Below, piece after piece: positions 1 through 9,352 of a stretch of 64,000 bases of DNA; the first letter of the stretch is position 1, and each line of letters starts with the position of its first letter. This DNA is from Methylophilus sp. (GTDB lineage: Bacteria; Pseudomonadota; Gammaproteobacteria; Burkholderiales; Methylophilaceae), in contig JAUYRP010000001.1 of assembly GCA_030696695.1 (NCBI GenBank), positions 1-64,000 on the forward strand, read 5' to 3'. Position numbers and translations under genes: made by a program. A model generated the notes under the pieces. That model was not told the origin of the DNA. It saw only the letters and a program-made list of their open reading frames with translations, and did not search any database.

Positions 1-122
<122 letters not shown>

Positions 123-257
123 TTACCTTAATGTCTTTAAATTACTTAAAATTTTATTAACTTAATTTTTAACTTAAAAATTGGTTTTCTTGTAAAAGCT
201 TTATTTAACTTAATAAAACTTTATCTTCCCAAATCACACAACTTGATTCGCTTTACA

Positions 258-332
<75 letters not shown>

Positions 333-366
333 CCTTTTCATCCATAACAGAGCAAGCTCTATTTAT

Positions 367-442
367 TGGAGCGGGCGACGAGGCTCGAACTCGCGACATT
401 CAGTTTGGAAAACTGAAGCTCTACCAACTGAGCTACACCCGC
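367..442 (-). tRNA. tRNA-Gly (anticodon TCC)
   Basis: The minus strand gives a 76-nt cloverleaf: acceptor GCGGGTG paired to CGCCCGC, D-arm AGCTCAGTTGGTAGAGCT, anticodon loop TTTCCAA and T-arm with GAGTTCGAGCCTC. The CCA is encoded. It sits between tRNA-Tyr and tRNA-Thr(GGT), forming a Tyr-Gly-Thr run ahead of tuf. Confidence 0.96.
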
Positions 443-535
443 GTTGCTAAACCTGTGTTGCCAACATCACTTTGTTTGCCGGTTCATCTTGCAAACTCAA
501 GCCAACAAGCCCTTCTTACATCTCTTCTTTAATTT

Positions 536-620
536 TGGTGGAGGGGGCTGGATTCGAACCAGCGTACTCTGAGAGAACGGATTTACAGTCCGTCGCCTTT
601 AACCACTCGGCCACCCCTCC
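536..620 (-). tRNA. tRNA-Tyr (anticodon GTA)
   Basis: The minus strand gives an 85-nt class II tRNA with a long variable arm. The acceptor is GGAGGGG, the anticodon stem and loop contain GGACTGTAAATCC, and the T-arm is CTGGTTCGAATCCAG. The CCA is encoded at 536-538. Confidence 0.96.
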
Positions 621-671
621 TAACCGAACCCGCGATTATGCTTACATTTCAACCTTCTGTCAAATGCTCAC

Positions 672-705
672 ATTAAAAAAACGCAATTAAATGCAATTGC
701 GTTTT
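672..705 (-). terminator. Intrinsic terminator after tRNA-Thr(TGT)
   Basis: On the minus strand an 11-bp stem (AAAACGCAATT, 6-nt loop, AATTGCGTTTT) is followed by a T run (forward A-tract at 675-681). It separates tRNA-Thr(TGT) from the tRNA-Tyr/Gly/Thr/tuf transcript. Confidence 0.7.
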
Positions 706-729
706 GTATATACGGAATGGTATGGAAAC

Positions 730-805
730 TGGTGCCGGGTATCGGAATCGAACTGATGACCTTCGCATTACAAGTGCGCTGCTCTACCAACTGAGCTAAC
801 CCGGC
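730..805 (-). tRNA. tRNA-Thr (anticodon TGT)
   Basis: The minus strand gives a 76-nt cloverleaf with acceptor GCCGGGT/ATACCCGGC, D-arm AGCTCAGTTGGTAGAGC, anticodon loop CTTGTAA and an encoded CCA. It decodes ACA/ACG threonine codons. This is the second threonine tRNA of the cluster, and a terminator hairpin follows it. Confidence 0.96.
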
Positions 806-921
806 ATTTCTTGAAGGCGTGACTATATCATTATTTTTAAATTTCCGACTAGCCCTTTTTACAAAAATATTATGTTTTTTTATTATTTTTGTGCGCTAAG
901 CCAAATTTTTAGCAATCGAAT

Positions 922-1347
922 TTATTTCACAATCTTCAGTGTTGGTTTACGTTTCGCAGAAGACTTACTCACGTCACTTTCTGCTGCTGAAACCTTTTCT
1001 TCACCATGCTCTGGCTGTACAGGCGGACTTGATAAATCCACCTCAAAAAACATGCCTTGGCCATTCTCTCTAGCAAACACCCCTTTTACTGCATCAACAG
1101 GTACGTAAATATTCTGAGATACACCGCCGAAACGAGCGGAGAACACTATCGCTTCATTATCGATATGCAAATCTTTGGTAGCCGAATAATTGATATTCAA
1201 CACGATTTCACCGTCTTTAACATAAGCCATAGGCACCCTAGTGTGACGAGTAATCACTACTAGCAAATGTGGTGTGAGGCCGTTATCCACGCACCACTCA
1301 TGAATAGCGCGGATCAGATAAGGTTTGGTCGGGATTAATTCAGCCAT
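922..1347 (-). CDS. sspB: ClpXP adaptor SspB
   Basis: This 141-residue protein matches SspB, which tethers ssrA-tagged and some other substrates to the ClpXP protease. The N-terminal dimer/substrate domain begins MAELIPTKPYLIRAIHEWC, followed by a flexible acidic/serine-rich linker (about residues 105-130). The extreme C-terminus PTLKIVK resembles the ClpX-docking tail of the family. It follows sspA in the same direction, the usual sspAB order, but a strong terminator lies between the two, so sspB may also rely on its own promoter or read-through. The start has an AGGAAA ribosome site about 8 nt upstream. Confidence 0.93.
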   Translation of the reverse strand: MAELIPTKPYLIRAIHEWCVDNGLTPHLLVVITRHTRVPMAYVKDGEIVLNINYSATKDLHIDNEAIVFSARFGGVSQNIYVPVDAVKGVFARENGQGMFFEVDLSSPPVQPEHGEEKVSAAESDVSKSSAKRKPTLKIVK

Positions 1348-1390
1348 GATGATTTTCCTGTCTCGTTAAATCATAATATTGCTGGAGAGT

Positions 1391-1420
1391 AAAAAAACAA
1401 GCGCACAAGGTGTGCGCTTG
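1391..1420 (-). terminator. Intrinsic terminator between sspA and sspB
   Basis: A perfect 10-bp stem (CAAGCGCACA, 3-nt loop, TGTGCGCTTG) is followed on the minus strand by seven Ts. It lies just past the sspA stop codon and upstream of sspB. Confidence 0.85.
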
Positions 1421-1431
1421 TGAAGACTTGA

Positions 1432-2031
1432 CTATTTACGCATTGCTTTCTCTGAAGGCGTCATCGCATCCGCATACAATGGTCGGGAGAACAGACGTTC
1501 TGCATATTTTAGCAATGGTGCAGCCTGATTTGGCAAATCAATACCATAATGACCTAGGCGCCATAACAAAGGCGTAACCGCGACATCCAGCATTGAGTAC
1601 TCATCTCCAAGCAAATAGTTTTGCTTGCTAAAAATTGGGACGATTTGCGTGAGATTGTCACGAATGGTTTTACGCGCAGCATCCGCTTTTGCGTCATCGT
1701 CTGACTCTATGTCTTTAATGTGATCAAATAAATCTTTTTCAAAATTGTAAAGGAACAATCTTGCCCGTGCGCGCATCACTGGGTCAGCTGGCATCAGTTG
1801 TGGATGTGGAAAACGCTCGTCAATATATTCATTAATAATATTTGCTTCAGACAAGACTAAATCACGCTCTACCAACACAGGCACGCTGCCATATGGATTT
1901 AATATGGCTAAATCTTCAGACTTATTTGCCAAATCGACATCAATCACTTCGAAATCCATACCTTTTTCAAACAACACAATTCGACAGCGGTGGCTGTAAG
2001 GATCCACCGTACCTGAATATAATTTCATCAT
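1432..2031 (-). CDS. sspA: Stringent starvation protein A (GST-fold regulator)
   Basis: This is a 199-residue GST-like protein. The thioredoxin-fold N-terminus contains YSHRCRIVLFEKGMDFEVI, and the conserved PHP motif of SspA is at residues 75-77 (DERFPHPQLMP). SspA binds RNA polymerase in Escherichia coli and affects stress and stationary-phase transcription; it lacks ordinary GST activity. The helical C-terminal domain is present at full length. It lies downstream of petABC and upstream of sspB, as in many betaproteobacteria, and a terminator follows it. Confidence 0.93.
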   Translation of the reverse strand: MMKLYSGTVDPYSHRCRIVLFEKGMDFEVIDVDLANKSEDLAILNPYGSVPVLVERDLVLSEANIINEYIDERFPHPQLMPADPVMRARARLFLYNFEKDLFDHIKDIESDDDAKADAARKTIRDNLTQIVPIFSKQNYLLGDEYSMLDVAVTPLLWRLGHYGIDLPNQAAPLLKYAERLFSRPLYADAMTPSEKAMRK

Positions 2032-2092
2032 AGTTTTATAATTCTCTCTTTATGAACAGATAGAATGTCCAAGGACTGGACAGCCTTCCGTT

Positions 2093-2785
2093 TTACTTAA
2101 TGTCTTTCCAGTACTCTGCTTTGATTTTCTTCGCTAGTACTAACATCACCCCAAGGAATAGCAATACAAAAATACCAATAATTTGACGACTTTGCTTCGC
2201 TGGCTCTGCCATAAACGCCATGAAGTTAGTTAAGTCGCCTACCATTTCATCGTATTCGGTTGGACTGAGTTTTCCTGGCTTTACTAACTCCAAGGCATGT
2301 GTTTCGTGATTTAAGACCTGAACACCTTGCAACTCATATAGCACATGCGGCATCGCGACTTTGTCATATACCGTGTTATTCCATCCGGTTGGACGTGTGT
2401 CATCTTTATAGAAGCCACGCAAATAGGCATACAACCAATCAGCGCCACGCGCACGCACCTCTACAGACAAATCAGGTGGCGTTGCGCCAAACCACTTTTT
2501 AGCATCTATCGGATCGATCGCCACCTGCATGGTGTCGCCCACTTTCTCAGTAGCGAATAACAAGTTATCTTTGATTTGCTTCTCTGAGAGCCCAATATCT
2601 TGCAAACGGTTGTAACGCATATAGTTGGCGCTGTGGCAGTTCAAACAATAATTCACAAATGTTCTTGCGCCACGTTGCAACGATGCCTGGTCACCTAAAT
2701 CCACCGGTGCTTTGACAGTAATTTCCGCTTCACTTGCGAATGCCAACACGGGCAGTAACAACAAACCTAAAAGAATATGTCTCAT
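2093..2785 (-). CDS. petC: Ubiquinol-cytochrome c reductase, cytochrome c1
   Basis: This is the membrane-anchored c-type cytochrome of the bc1 complex (230 residues). It has a signal peptide (residues 1-18), one haem c site CLNCH at 47-51 followed by SANYMRYNR, and a C-terminal transmembrane anchor (about 201-220) ending in a basic tail. It passes electrons from the Rieske protein to soluble cytochrome c. It is the third gene of petABC and starts 1 bp after the cytochrome b gene ends, so expression is surely coupled. Confidence 0.96.
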   Translation of the reverse strand: MRHILLGLLLLPVLAFASEAEITVKAPVDLGDQASLQRGARTFVNYCLNCHSANYMRYNRLQDIGLSEKQIKDNLLFATEKVGDTMQVAIDPIDAKKWFGATPPDLSVEVRARGADWLYAYLRGFYKDDTRPTGWNNTVYDKVAMPHVLYELQGVQVLNHETHALELVKPGKLSPTEYDEMVGDLTNFMAFMAEPAKQSRQIIGIFVLLFLGVMLVLAKKIKAEYWKDIK

Positions 2786-2786
2786 A

Positions 2787-4085
2787 TTAATGCGCTACCC
2801 TTTCTGGCACTGGCTTTGTTTTGTCTCGCTTGGTATACCAAGGCATCAGAATGAAAAATAAGAAATAAATGACCGTACAAATACGGGCAACCACTGTCGC
2901 GCGGTCTGCTTTACCTAACCACGCGCCAAACTGACCCCATGTATCTGCTGGCAGCGTGCCAAGATAGCCCAAGATAATGAAGCTCACGACAAATGCAGTC
3001 AGCCAGCCTTTATACAAGGTGCCACGGTAGCGAATTGATTTCACCGGACTCTTATCCAACCAAGGCAAGAAAGCAAACACGACTACGGATAATCCCATCG
3101 CTGCCACACCTGGAAATTGTGAAATACCAATCGGTGGCACGGCACGCAAAATAGAGTAATAAGGCGTGAAATACCAAACCGGGGCAATGTGTGCCGGCGT
3201 TTTTAGTGGATCTGCTGGCACAAAGTTATTTGCTTCTAAGAAGTAACCACCCATCTCAGGCGCAAAAAACGCAATGGCTGCAAACACCATCAAGAACACC
3301 ACCACACCCACCAAGTCTTTTACTGTGTAGTAAGGATGAAATGGGATACCATCTAATGGAATACCCGTTTTTTTGTCCTTATGATTTTTGATCTCCACAC
3401 CATCAGGGTTATTTGAACCGACTTCATGCAAAGCAATCAAGTGCACCGCCACCAAACCAAGCAACACCAAAGGCAAAGCGATGACGTGAAAAGCAAAGAA
3501 TCGATTAAGCGTTGCATCGGACACTAAATAGTCACCGCGTAACCATTCAGACAAATCTGGCCCAATGAACGGAATAGTAGAGAACAAGTTCACAATCACT
3601 TGCGCCCCCCAGTAAGACATTTGACCCCATGGCAATAGGTAGCCAAAGAAGGCCTCACCCATCAACACCAGGAAAATACCCACACCAAACAGCCAAATGA
3701 GTTCGCGTGGTGTGCGATAAGAGCCATAAATTAAACCACGGAACATGTGCAAATACACCACCACAAAAAACATTGAGGCGCCAGTAGAATGCATGTAGCG
3801 AATAATATTGCCGCCAAACACGTCACGCATGATGTATTCAACAGAAGCAAAAGCTTGCTGGGCATCTGGCTTGTAGTGCATCGTCAGGAAGATACCAGTG
3901 ACAATTTGCATCACCAGCACCAATAACGCCAACGACCCAAAAAAATACCAAAAATTAAAGTTTTTTGGGGCGTAGTATTCGGTCAAGTGATTTTTGATAT
4001 TGCTTGTGAGAGGAAAGCGTGCATCCACCCAGTCCACCACACCTGCTAAACCGCTTGAAGCGGTTGTTACTTTTTTATCTGCCAT
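2787..4085 (-). CDS. petB: Ubiquinol-cytochrome c reductase, cytochrome b
   Basis: This 432-residue polytopic membrane protein carries the two b haems of complex III. The haem-ligand helices are visible (for example IFLTMHYKPD and HSTGASMFFVVVYLHMFRGL). The Qo-site motif usually written PEWY appears as PVWY (in IAPVWYFTPYYSILRA), with Val in place of Glu. It sits between the Rieske and cytochrome c1 genes with 1-3 bp gaps. Its length fits a fused cytochrome b6/subunit IV type of protein with eight transmembrane helices. Confidence 0.96.
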   Translation of the reverse strand: MADKKVTTASSGLAGVVDWVDARFPLTSNIKNHLTEYYAPKNFNFWYFFGSLALLVLVMQIVTGIFLTMHYKPDAQQAFASVEYIMRDVFGGNIIRYMHSTGASMFFVVVYLHMFRGLIYGSYRTPRELIWLFGVGIFLVLMGEAFFGYLLPWGQMSYWGAQVIVNLFSTIPFIGPDLSEWLRGDYLVSDATLNRFFAFHVIALPLVLLGLVAVHLIALHEVGSNNPDGVEIKNHKDKKTGIPLDGIPFHPYYTVKDLVGVVVFLMVFAAIAFFAPEMGGYFLEANNFVPADPLKTPAHIAPVWYFTPYYSILRAVPPIGISQFPGVAAMGLSVVVFAFLPWLDKSPVKSIRYRGTLYKGWLTAFVVSFIILGYLGTLPADTWGQFGAWLGKADRATVVARICTVIYFLFFILMPWYTKRDKTKPVPERVAH

Positions 4086-4088
4086 GAT

Positions 4089-4712
4089 TTACGCCTCCGC
4101 CTGCTTGTCTTCGCCAATTAACAATGTATTCTCGGTGAGATATTGATGTGGCGGTACCACTAAATTGGTCGGCGCTGGTGAGCCTTTAAACACACGGCCT
4201 GACAAATCAAATTTCGAACCATGACAAGGGCAAACAAACCCTCCGTTCCAATCTGCAGTGACTGCAAAATTTGCATTTGGCGAGCAACCAAGATGTGTGC
4301 AGGTACCTAGCATCACTGCATATTTCTCATTGATGGCGCGTGCTTTATTTTTACAATAGGCAGGTTGTTGCGGCACTTCCAACTCTGGGTCTGCCAACTG
4401 TTCATCGTGCCCACCCAGCTTTGCCAACATTTCTTCTGTGCGATGAATAATCCAAACAGGCTGACCACGCCATTCGGCAGTCATCATACTGCCTGGTTCG
4501 ATTTTACTGATATCTACCTCAACAGGTGCGCCCGCTGCTTTTGCGCGCTCACTAGGCAACATGCTGCCGACAAAAGGCACTGCGACTGCCGCAGCGCCAA
4601 CAGCACCTGTGGCTGCCGTTGCTTGAATTAAGAACTTACGCTTCTCTAGATCGATTGTTGTAGGCGGCTGAAACGAGAGCCCACTGGGACTGTCATGTTT
4701 GGTATCTGACAT
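4089..4712 (-). CDS. petA: Ubiquinol-cytochrome c reductase, Rieske iron-sulfur subunit
   Basis: This 207-residue Rieske protein shows both cluster-binding boxes, CTHLGC (138-143) and CPCHGS (161-166), which hold the 2Fe-2S cluster through two Cys and two His and make a structural disulfide. The N-terminal anchor helix (about 27-52) follows the charged run EKRKFLIQA. Rieske proteins normally use the Tat pathway; here the expected Arg-Arg pair reads Lys-Arg (residues 24-25). It is the first gene of petABC, and tatABC lies 2 kb away. Confidence 0.96.
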   Translation of the reverse strand: MSDTKHDSPSGLSFQPPTTIDLEKRKFLIQATAATGAVGAAAVAVPFVGSMLPSERAKAAGAPVEVDISKIEPGSMMTAEWRGQPVWIIHRTEEMLAKLGGHDEQLADPELEVPQQPAYCKNKARAINEKYAVMLGTCTHLGCSPNANFAVTADWNGGFVCPCHGSKFDLSGRVFKGSPAPTNLVVPPHQYLTENTLLIGEDKQAEA

Positions 4713-4829
4713 TAGCTTCCTTTAACTTGCTCTTTTGGAGCAATTTTCATAGGTTAAACAAAAACGAGATTATACATTTTTTTGGCTATCACTCCAAATT
4801 TAATTGGATAACCATTTGATTTAAATCAA

Positions 4830-5576
4830 TTAAACAGGATTGTTAATATCCACAAATTCATGGACTAAATTCATCCGTTGCGCCAAGTGATTGCCCAACG
4901 CCTGAATGCCATAACGTTCTGTGGCATGATGTCCTGCTGCAATGTATGCCGTGCCTGATTCGCGCACAGCATGCACCGTTTGTTCAGATATCTCACCGCT
5001 GATAAACACATCTACATTGGCGGCTATGGCAATATCTATATATTGTTGAGCAGCGCCCGTGCACCAGGCAATCGTCTGTACTGTTGACTTAGAGCCAGCA
5101 ATCACTTGCGGAGTTCTGCCTAGTTGTATATTTATTAATTCTGATAATGCGGTCAATGTAATTGGGGTTGGCAGCGTTGCCTTAGCTACCATTTGTTTGT
5201 CATCTAGCCATTCTTCAATGACCCAATTCAACTGCTTGGCTAACATCACGTTATTGCCAAATTCTGGATGCGCATCCAGTGGCAAGTGATAGGCAAATAG
5301 ATTAATATCGTGTTTAAGTAATGCTTGAATCCTACGCTTTTTAATCCCGACAATTTCTAGCGATTCTCCTCGCCAAAAATAACCATGATGCACCAAAATT
5401 GCATCGGCATTTCTTTCTATAGCAGCCTCAATCAGGGCTTGAGAGGCTGTCACGCCAGTGATAATTTTGCTGATGTCTTGTCGTCCTTCAACTTGCAATC
5501 CGTTTGGACAATAATCCTTAAACTTTGTCGGCTGCAATATTTCATTTAAATAATTACTTAGCGCGCTTAATTTCAT
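4830..5576 (-). CDS. NIF3/YbgI-family dinuclear metal-centre protein
   Basis: This 248-residue protein belongs to the NIF3 family, which folds into a toroid with a two-metal site. The metal-ligand motifs ILVHHGYFW near residue 65 and AAGHHATERYGI near residue 215 are present. The biochemical role of the family is unsettled: GTP cyclohydrolase-like and DNA-linked functions have been proposed. It is divergent from the Deg protease gene, and the two start regions lie within about 50 bp of each other. Confidence 0.9.
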   Translation of the reverse strand: MKLSALSNYLNEILQPTKFKDYCPNGLQVEGRQDISKIITGVTASQALIEAAIERNADAILVHHGYFWRGESLEIVGIKKRRIQALLKHDINLFAYHLPLDAHPEFGNNVMLAKQLNWVIEEWLDDKQMVAKATLPTPITLTALSELINIQLGRTPQVIAGSKSTVQTIAWCTGAAQQYIDIAIAANVDVFISGEISEQTVHAVRESGTAYIAAGHHATERYGIQALGNHLAQRMNLVHEFVDINNPV

Positions 5577-5623
5577 ATAATTTCCAATATACTTTACATT
5601 GTTATTACTTTATCGAATGTACT

Positions 5624-6778
5624 ATGCGTAAAATTTGGCTTATTTTTGCACAATCCGTCACCGCCTGCTTAGGCCTTTTATTTGTGTTGAGATTGTTCTA
5701 CCCAGAACTGCTTGCAAGTAAGCCTACACCAGTCGTCATTAAACAAGTGGACGAAACCGCCCAAGTAGAAGCTAAAAGTGGCTACAGCCAAGCCGCAGAA
5801 AGAGCTATGCCAACTGTGGTGAACATTTTCACATCCAGCAAGGTATCTAGTGTAGACCCTCACCAGCAATATTACGATGATCCATTATTCAAACATTTTT
5901 TTGGTGATCAATTTAGCGAGCAACAGGCACAGCCTGAGAGCAGCCTAGGGAGCGGTGTCATTGTGAGTGAACAAGGGCTGATTATGACCAATAATCACGT
6001 GGTCAATACAGCCGATGAAATCGAGGTTGCACTCGCAGATGGTCGTAAACTCTCGGCCAAGGTAGTAGGCACAGACCCAGAAACCGACCTCGCTGTATTA
6101 AAGGTAGATGCAGACAATTTACCTGCAATCACCTTTGCCAATAGTGAGAAGTCAAAAGTGGGGGATGTCGTCCTGGCCATTGGCAATCCTTTTGGCGTGG
6201 GACAAACTGTGACTCAAGGCATTATTAGCGCTTTAGGACGTAACCATTTGGGCATCAATACCTTTGAAAACTTCATTCAAACTGATGCATCCATCAACCC
6301 CGGCAACTCAGGCGGCGCATTGATTGATACCAACGGTAATTTGATTGGGATTAACAGCGCTATCTATTCACGTAGTGGCGGTAGCATGGGCATTGGTTTT
6401 GCTATCCCCGTGAGCATTGCAAAGCATGTGATGGAGCAAATTACACAATCCGGCAGCGTGACTCGTGGATGGATTGGTATTGAAGCGCAAGACATTACAC
6501 CGCAACTTGCTGAATCATTCAAACTCGATAATGCAGAGGGTTCACTTATCGCTGGCATATTGCGTGATAGCCCCGCAGATGAAGCTGGGCTCAAAGCTGG
6601 TGATATTTTAGTGTCTATTAACGGCAACCGTGTAGTGGATAGCGCATCGATGCTTAACCTGATTGCTGTTTTGCAACCTAAGCAAAAAGCAACGCTGGGA
6701 ATCATCAGAAGCGGCAAACCAATGGATATTGAGTTGCTAGTAGGCAAGCGCCCGAAACCAGTGATGGCGCGTAAATAA
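5624..6778 (+). CDS. Deg-family (HtrA/DegS-like) periplasmic serine protease
   Basis: This trypsin-like protease is exported or anchored by one N-terminal hydrophobic helix (residues 5-27). The catalytic triad is seen as His125 (TNNHVV), Asp155 (TDLAVL) and Ser229 (GNSGGAL). A single PDZ domain follows (about 285-375). One PDZ and an uncleaved-looking anchor fit DegS-like enzymes better than two-PDZ DegP/DegQ. The frame is open 33 codons further upstream, but that stretch overlaps the NIF3 gene, so I use the ATG beginning MRKIWLIFAQ. It is convergent with tatC with only 1 bp between stops. Confidence 0.9.
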   Translation: MRKIWLIFAQSVTACLGLLFVLRLFYPELLASKPTPVVIKQVDETAQVEAKSGYSQAAERAMPTVVNIFTSSKVSSVDPHQQYYDDPLFKHFFGDQFSEQQAQPESSLGSGVIVSEQGLIMTNNHVVNTADEIEVALADGRKLSAKVVGTDPETDLAVLKVDADNLPAITFANSEKSKVGDVVLAIGNPFGVGQTVTQGIISALGRNHLGINTFENFIQTDASINPGNSGGALIDTNGNLIGINSAIYSRSGGSMGIGFAIPVSIAKHVMEQITQSGSVTRGWIGIEAQDITPQLAESFKLDNAEGSLIAGILRDSPADEAGLKAGDILVSINGNRVVDSASMLNLIAVLQPKQKATLGIIRSGKPMDIELLVGKRPKPVMARK

Positions 6779-6779
6779 G

Positions 6780-7511
6780 CTACGCTTGAATACTGTTAGA
6801 TTTAGGTTGGGTATATTGGACGACCAAAATACCAATTTCATAGAGTAGCCAAAGTGGCACAGCCAGCATAAATTGTGAAATGATGTCTGGCGGCGTGAAG
6901 ATAGCGCCTAAAATAAACGCACCTACGACCACATAACCACGCGCTTCTTTGAGTTGCGCCAACGTCACCCAACCAAAACGCGCGATCAAAATCACTGCGA
7001 TGGGCACTTCAAACGCTAAGCCAAACGCCATAAACAAAGTCATCACAAAATCCAAATATTCAGAAATATCTGTCATCACAGCAACGCCGACTGGCGCACT
7101 ACCCACTATGAATCCGAATACCACAGGGAACACAAGAAAATACGCAAACGCCATGCCCATTAAAAATAGTAAGCTACTTGCCATCACTACTGGCAACATC
7201 AATTTTTTCTCATGTGCGTAGAGGCCGGGTGAAATAAACGACCAAACTTGGTAAATAGTATGGGGTAGAGAAATGACAAAGGCAGCCATCATCGCCACTT
7301 TCATCGGCACAAAGAATGGCGTCGTCACTGCTGTAGCAATCATCTGTCCACCCGCGGGTAGTTTGGCGAGCATAGGCGCCGCCAGCAGGCTATATATAAT
7401 ATTTGCAAAAGGAAATAAAGCGATAAACACCAAGACAAAACCCAGCACTATCCTCAGTAAGCGGTTGCGCAACTCTATCAAATGGGAAATGAAGGACTCT
7501 GTGGGCGTCAT
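6780..7511 (-). CDS. tatC: Twin-arginine translocase subunit TatC
   Basis: This 243-residue protein has six transmembrane segments and the TatC N-terminal signature SFISHLIELRNRLLR. TatC recognises the twin-arginine signal of folded precursors together with TatB. It is the last gene of tatABC, downstream of the his cluster and hinT, an order common in betaproteobacteria. It lacks any visible terminator because it ends tail to tail with the Deg protease gene. Confidence 0.96.
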   Translation of the reverse strand: MTPTESFISHLIELRNRLLRIVLGFVLVFIALFPFANIIYSLLAAPMLAKLPAGGQMIATAVTTPFFVPMKVAMMAAFVISLPHTIYQVWSFISPGLYAHEKKLMLPVVMASSLLFLMGMAFAYFLVFPVVFGFIVGSAPVGVAVMTDISEYLDFVMTLFMAFGLAFEVPIAVILIARFGWVTLAQLKEARGYVVVGAFILGAIFTPPDIISQFMLAVPLWLLYEIGILVVQYTQPKSNSIQA

Positions 7512-7529
7512 GTTATTTGAAAAAATGCA

Positions 7530-8024
7530 TTAATCTGCAATTTTCTTGCTAGCGCGAGCGGGTTTAATTACAGCACCGCTTATGGCGTTCGTTTTTTTAG
7601 CCGTTGCTGTGCGCTTTGGTTTGGCACTGTCTTTGTCAGTGAACGAAGTGGCGTCAGTTTGTGTACTGGGCGATTCGTCTATTTTGGCAACACCAGCACT
7701 TGCTCGTGTACGTTTGGCTTTCGGTTTTGTCGCACTCTCTGCTTCTACTTTTAGCGTGTCGGTTACATGCTGCATTCCACTAACACCCGCCATGATGCTT
7801 GACTCCACTTGCAAGCTAGCAGTTTTTACTTCTTGCTGAAGTTTTTGCAGCTCTTCAAATCGCACCTCACGATTCACCTCATCCTTCACTTGCGCGACAA
7901 AGCGTTGCATACGCCCTGCATAGGCGCCTAATGTGCGGGCAACTTTGGGTAATTTTTCAGGGCCAATGACCAGCAATGCGACTATCGCAACTACCACTAG
8001 CTCTGAAAAAGAGATATCAAACAC
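7530..8024 (-). CDS. tatB: Sec-independent translocase subunit TatB
   Basis: This 164-residue protein has a short N-terminal transmembrane helix (MFDISFSELVVVAIVALLVI), the GPEKLPKVARTLG hinge/amphipathic helix typical of TatB, and a long hydrophilic C-terminus rich in Lys, Ala and Thr (residues 95-164). TatB forms the substrate receptor with TatC. The gene starts 6 bp after tatA ends. Confidence 0.95.
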   Translation of the reverse strand: MFDISFSELVVVAIVALLVIGPEKLPKVARTLGAYAGRMQRFVAQVKDEVNREVRFEELQKLQQEVKTASLQVESSIMAGVSGMQHVTDTLKVEAESATKPKAKRTRASAGVAKIDESPSTQTDATSFTDKDSAKPKRTATAKKTNAISGAVIKPARASKKIAD

Positions 8025-8030
8025 GGTTGA

Positions 8031-8243
8031 TTATTGTTTGGTTTTTTGTGTCACTTCGCCTTCGATGGTCTTGGCATTCGCATCGTCAGCTACGTCAGGC
8101 GCCTGATCATCTTTCATCGCCTTTTTAAACTCGTTCACTGCACCACCCACATCACTACCAATATTGCGTAGTTTTTTTGTACCGAATATTAACACTACGA
8201 CCAACAATACGATTAACCAGTGCCACAAACTAAATGAACCCAT
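8031..8243 (-). CDS. tatA: Sec-independent translocase subunit TatA
   Basis: This is a 70-residue pore-forming Tat subunit with the N-terminal helix [20 protein letters not shown], then [21 protein letters not shown], the FGxKKL-type hinge and amphipathic helix of TatA/E. It is the first gene of tatABC, 39 bp downstream of hinT. Confidence 0.95.
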   Translation of the reverse strand: MGSFSLWHWLIVLLVVVLIFGTKKLRNIGSDVGGAVNEFKKAMKDDQAPDVADDANAKTIEGEVTQKTKQ

Positions 8244-8282
8244 GATGCTCTCCTTATCCCGACTTATCCTAACCCTAATGTA

Positions 8283-8615
8283 CTAGCTTCCAGCAGGGCC
8301 GCCACCAAACACATGCATATGTAAATGAAATACTTCCTGCCCACCTTCGCGACCAGTATTTATAAGGGTCTTGAAGCCAGCTAAGCCATGCTCTTTTGCT
8401 AATACAGGCGCAAGCAGTAACATTTTCCCTAACAAGGCTTGATGACTACCATCACAATCTTTGAGTGTTTCAATATGCAGTTTAGGCACGATCAACAAGT
8501 GCACTTTAGCCATTGGTTTGATGTCAAAAAAAGCAATTAATGCATCATCTTCATAGATTTTTTTTGAAGGGATAACGCCATTCACAATTTTACAAAAGAT
8601 GCAGTCCTCATTCAT
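8283..8615 (-). CDS. hinT: HIT-family purine nucleoside phosphoramidase (HinT-like)
   Basis: The 110-residue protein contains the histidine triad HLHMHVFGG near the C-terminus and the N-terminal CIFCKIVNG. HinT enzymes hydrolyse nucleoside phosphoramidates and acyl-adenylates. It sits between hisE and tatA, a recurrent betaproteobacterial arrangement, and is probably read from the his transcript. The four-Cys/His zinc site of some HIT proteins is suggested by CIFC. Confidence 0.92.
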   Translation of the reverse strand: MNEDCIFCKIVNGVIPSKKIYEDDALIAFFDIKPMAKVHLLIVPKLHIETLKDCDGSHQALLGKMLLLAPVLAKEHGLAGFKTLINTGREGGQEVFHLHMHVFGGGPAGS

Positions 8616-8655
8616 GCCAACTCCTCAATCCACACTACTCAACCAAGTGTACCCA

Positions 8656-8976
8656 CTAATCCTGCGGTCTTGCATTTTTTTCTGCGATGCCCGATAGCCC
8701 TTCACGGCGGGCCAGCTCATCCAACACCTCTTGCGGTTTAATATCTAAATGCGCCAACATGACCAATGTATGAAACCACAAGTCAGCCGTTTCATAGATT
8801 ACTGCCTCGCGCTCACCATCTTTGGCGGCAATCACAGTTTCAGTGGCTTCTTCACCCACTTTTTTTAGTATGCTGTCCAAGCCTTTTGCGTATAGCTTAG
8901 CCACATAAGACACGCTTGGGTCCGCGGCTTTTCGCTGCTCTAGCAATTCTGATAATCGATTAAGCACATCACTCAT
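8656..8976 (-). CDS. hisE: Phosphoribosyl-ATP pyrophosphatase
   Basis: HisE (106 residues) cleaves pyrophosphate from phosphoribosyl-ATP, the second step of histidine synthesis. The MazG-like helical fold is indicated by [18 protein letters not shown] and [17 protein letters not shown]. HisE and HisI are separate genes here rather than fused as in Enterobacteria. Its start overlaps the end of hisI by 8 bp. Confidence 0.95.
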   Translation of the reverse strand: MSDVLNRLSELLEQRKAADPSVSYVAKLYAKGLDSILKKVGEEATETVIAAKDGEREAVIYETADLWFHTLVMLAHLDIKPQEVLDELARREGLSGIAEKNARPQD

Positions 8977-9352
8977 GATAAATCTCTTTAGGGTCTTTCA
9001 ATACAGGCTGATCGACTAACCAAGTTTGATTATCTAATTTTTTGAAGAAACAATTATGACGCCCCGTATGACAGGCAATGCCACCCACCTGCTCAACGCG
9101 CAACAAGATGACATCTTCATCACAGTCTAGTCGGATTTCATGTACTTTTTGGATGTGGCCAGACTCCTCACCTTTGTGCCACAACTTTTGACGGGAGCGC
9201 GACCAATAGACCGCTTCCATTGTTTGTTCTGTCTGCGCTAAAGCGTCACGATTCATCCAAGCAAACATCAATACTCTGCCCGTGTCATGCGCTTGTGCGA
9301 TAACAGGCACTAAACCGTTTGCATCCCAGTTGACTTCATCTAACCAAGACAT
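8969..9352 (-). CDS. hisI: Phosphoribosyl-AMP cyclohydrolase
   Basis: HisI (127 residues) opens the purine ring of phosphoribosyl-AMP. The metal-binding residues are visible in [15 protein letters not shown] (CDxD) and in [13 protein letters not shown]. It starts on the last base of the hisF stop codon region and overlaps hisE by 8 bp, so the run is translationally coupled. Confidence 0.96.
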   Translation of the reverse strand: MSWLDEVNWDANGLVPVIAQAHDTGRVLMFAWMNRDALAQTEQTMEAVYWSRSRQKLWHKGEESGHIQKVHEIRLDCDEDVILLRVEQVGGIACHTGRHNCFFKKLDNQTWLVDQPVLKDPKEIYHE

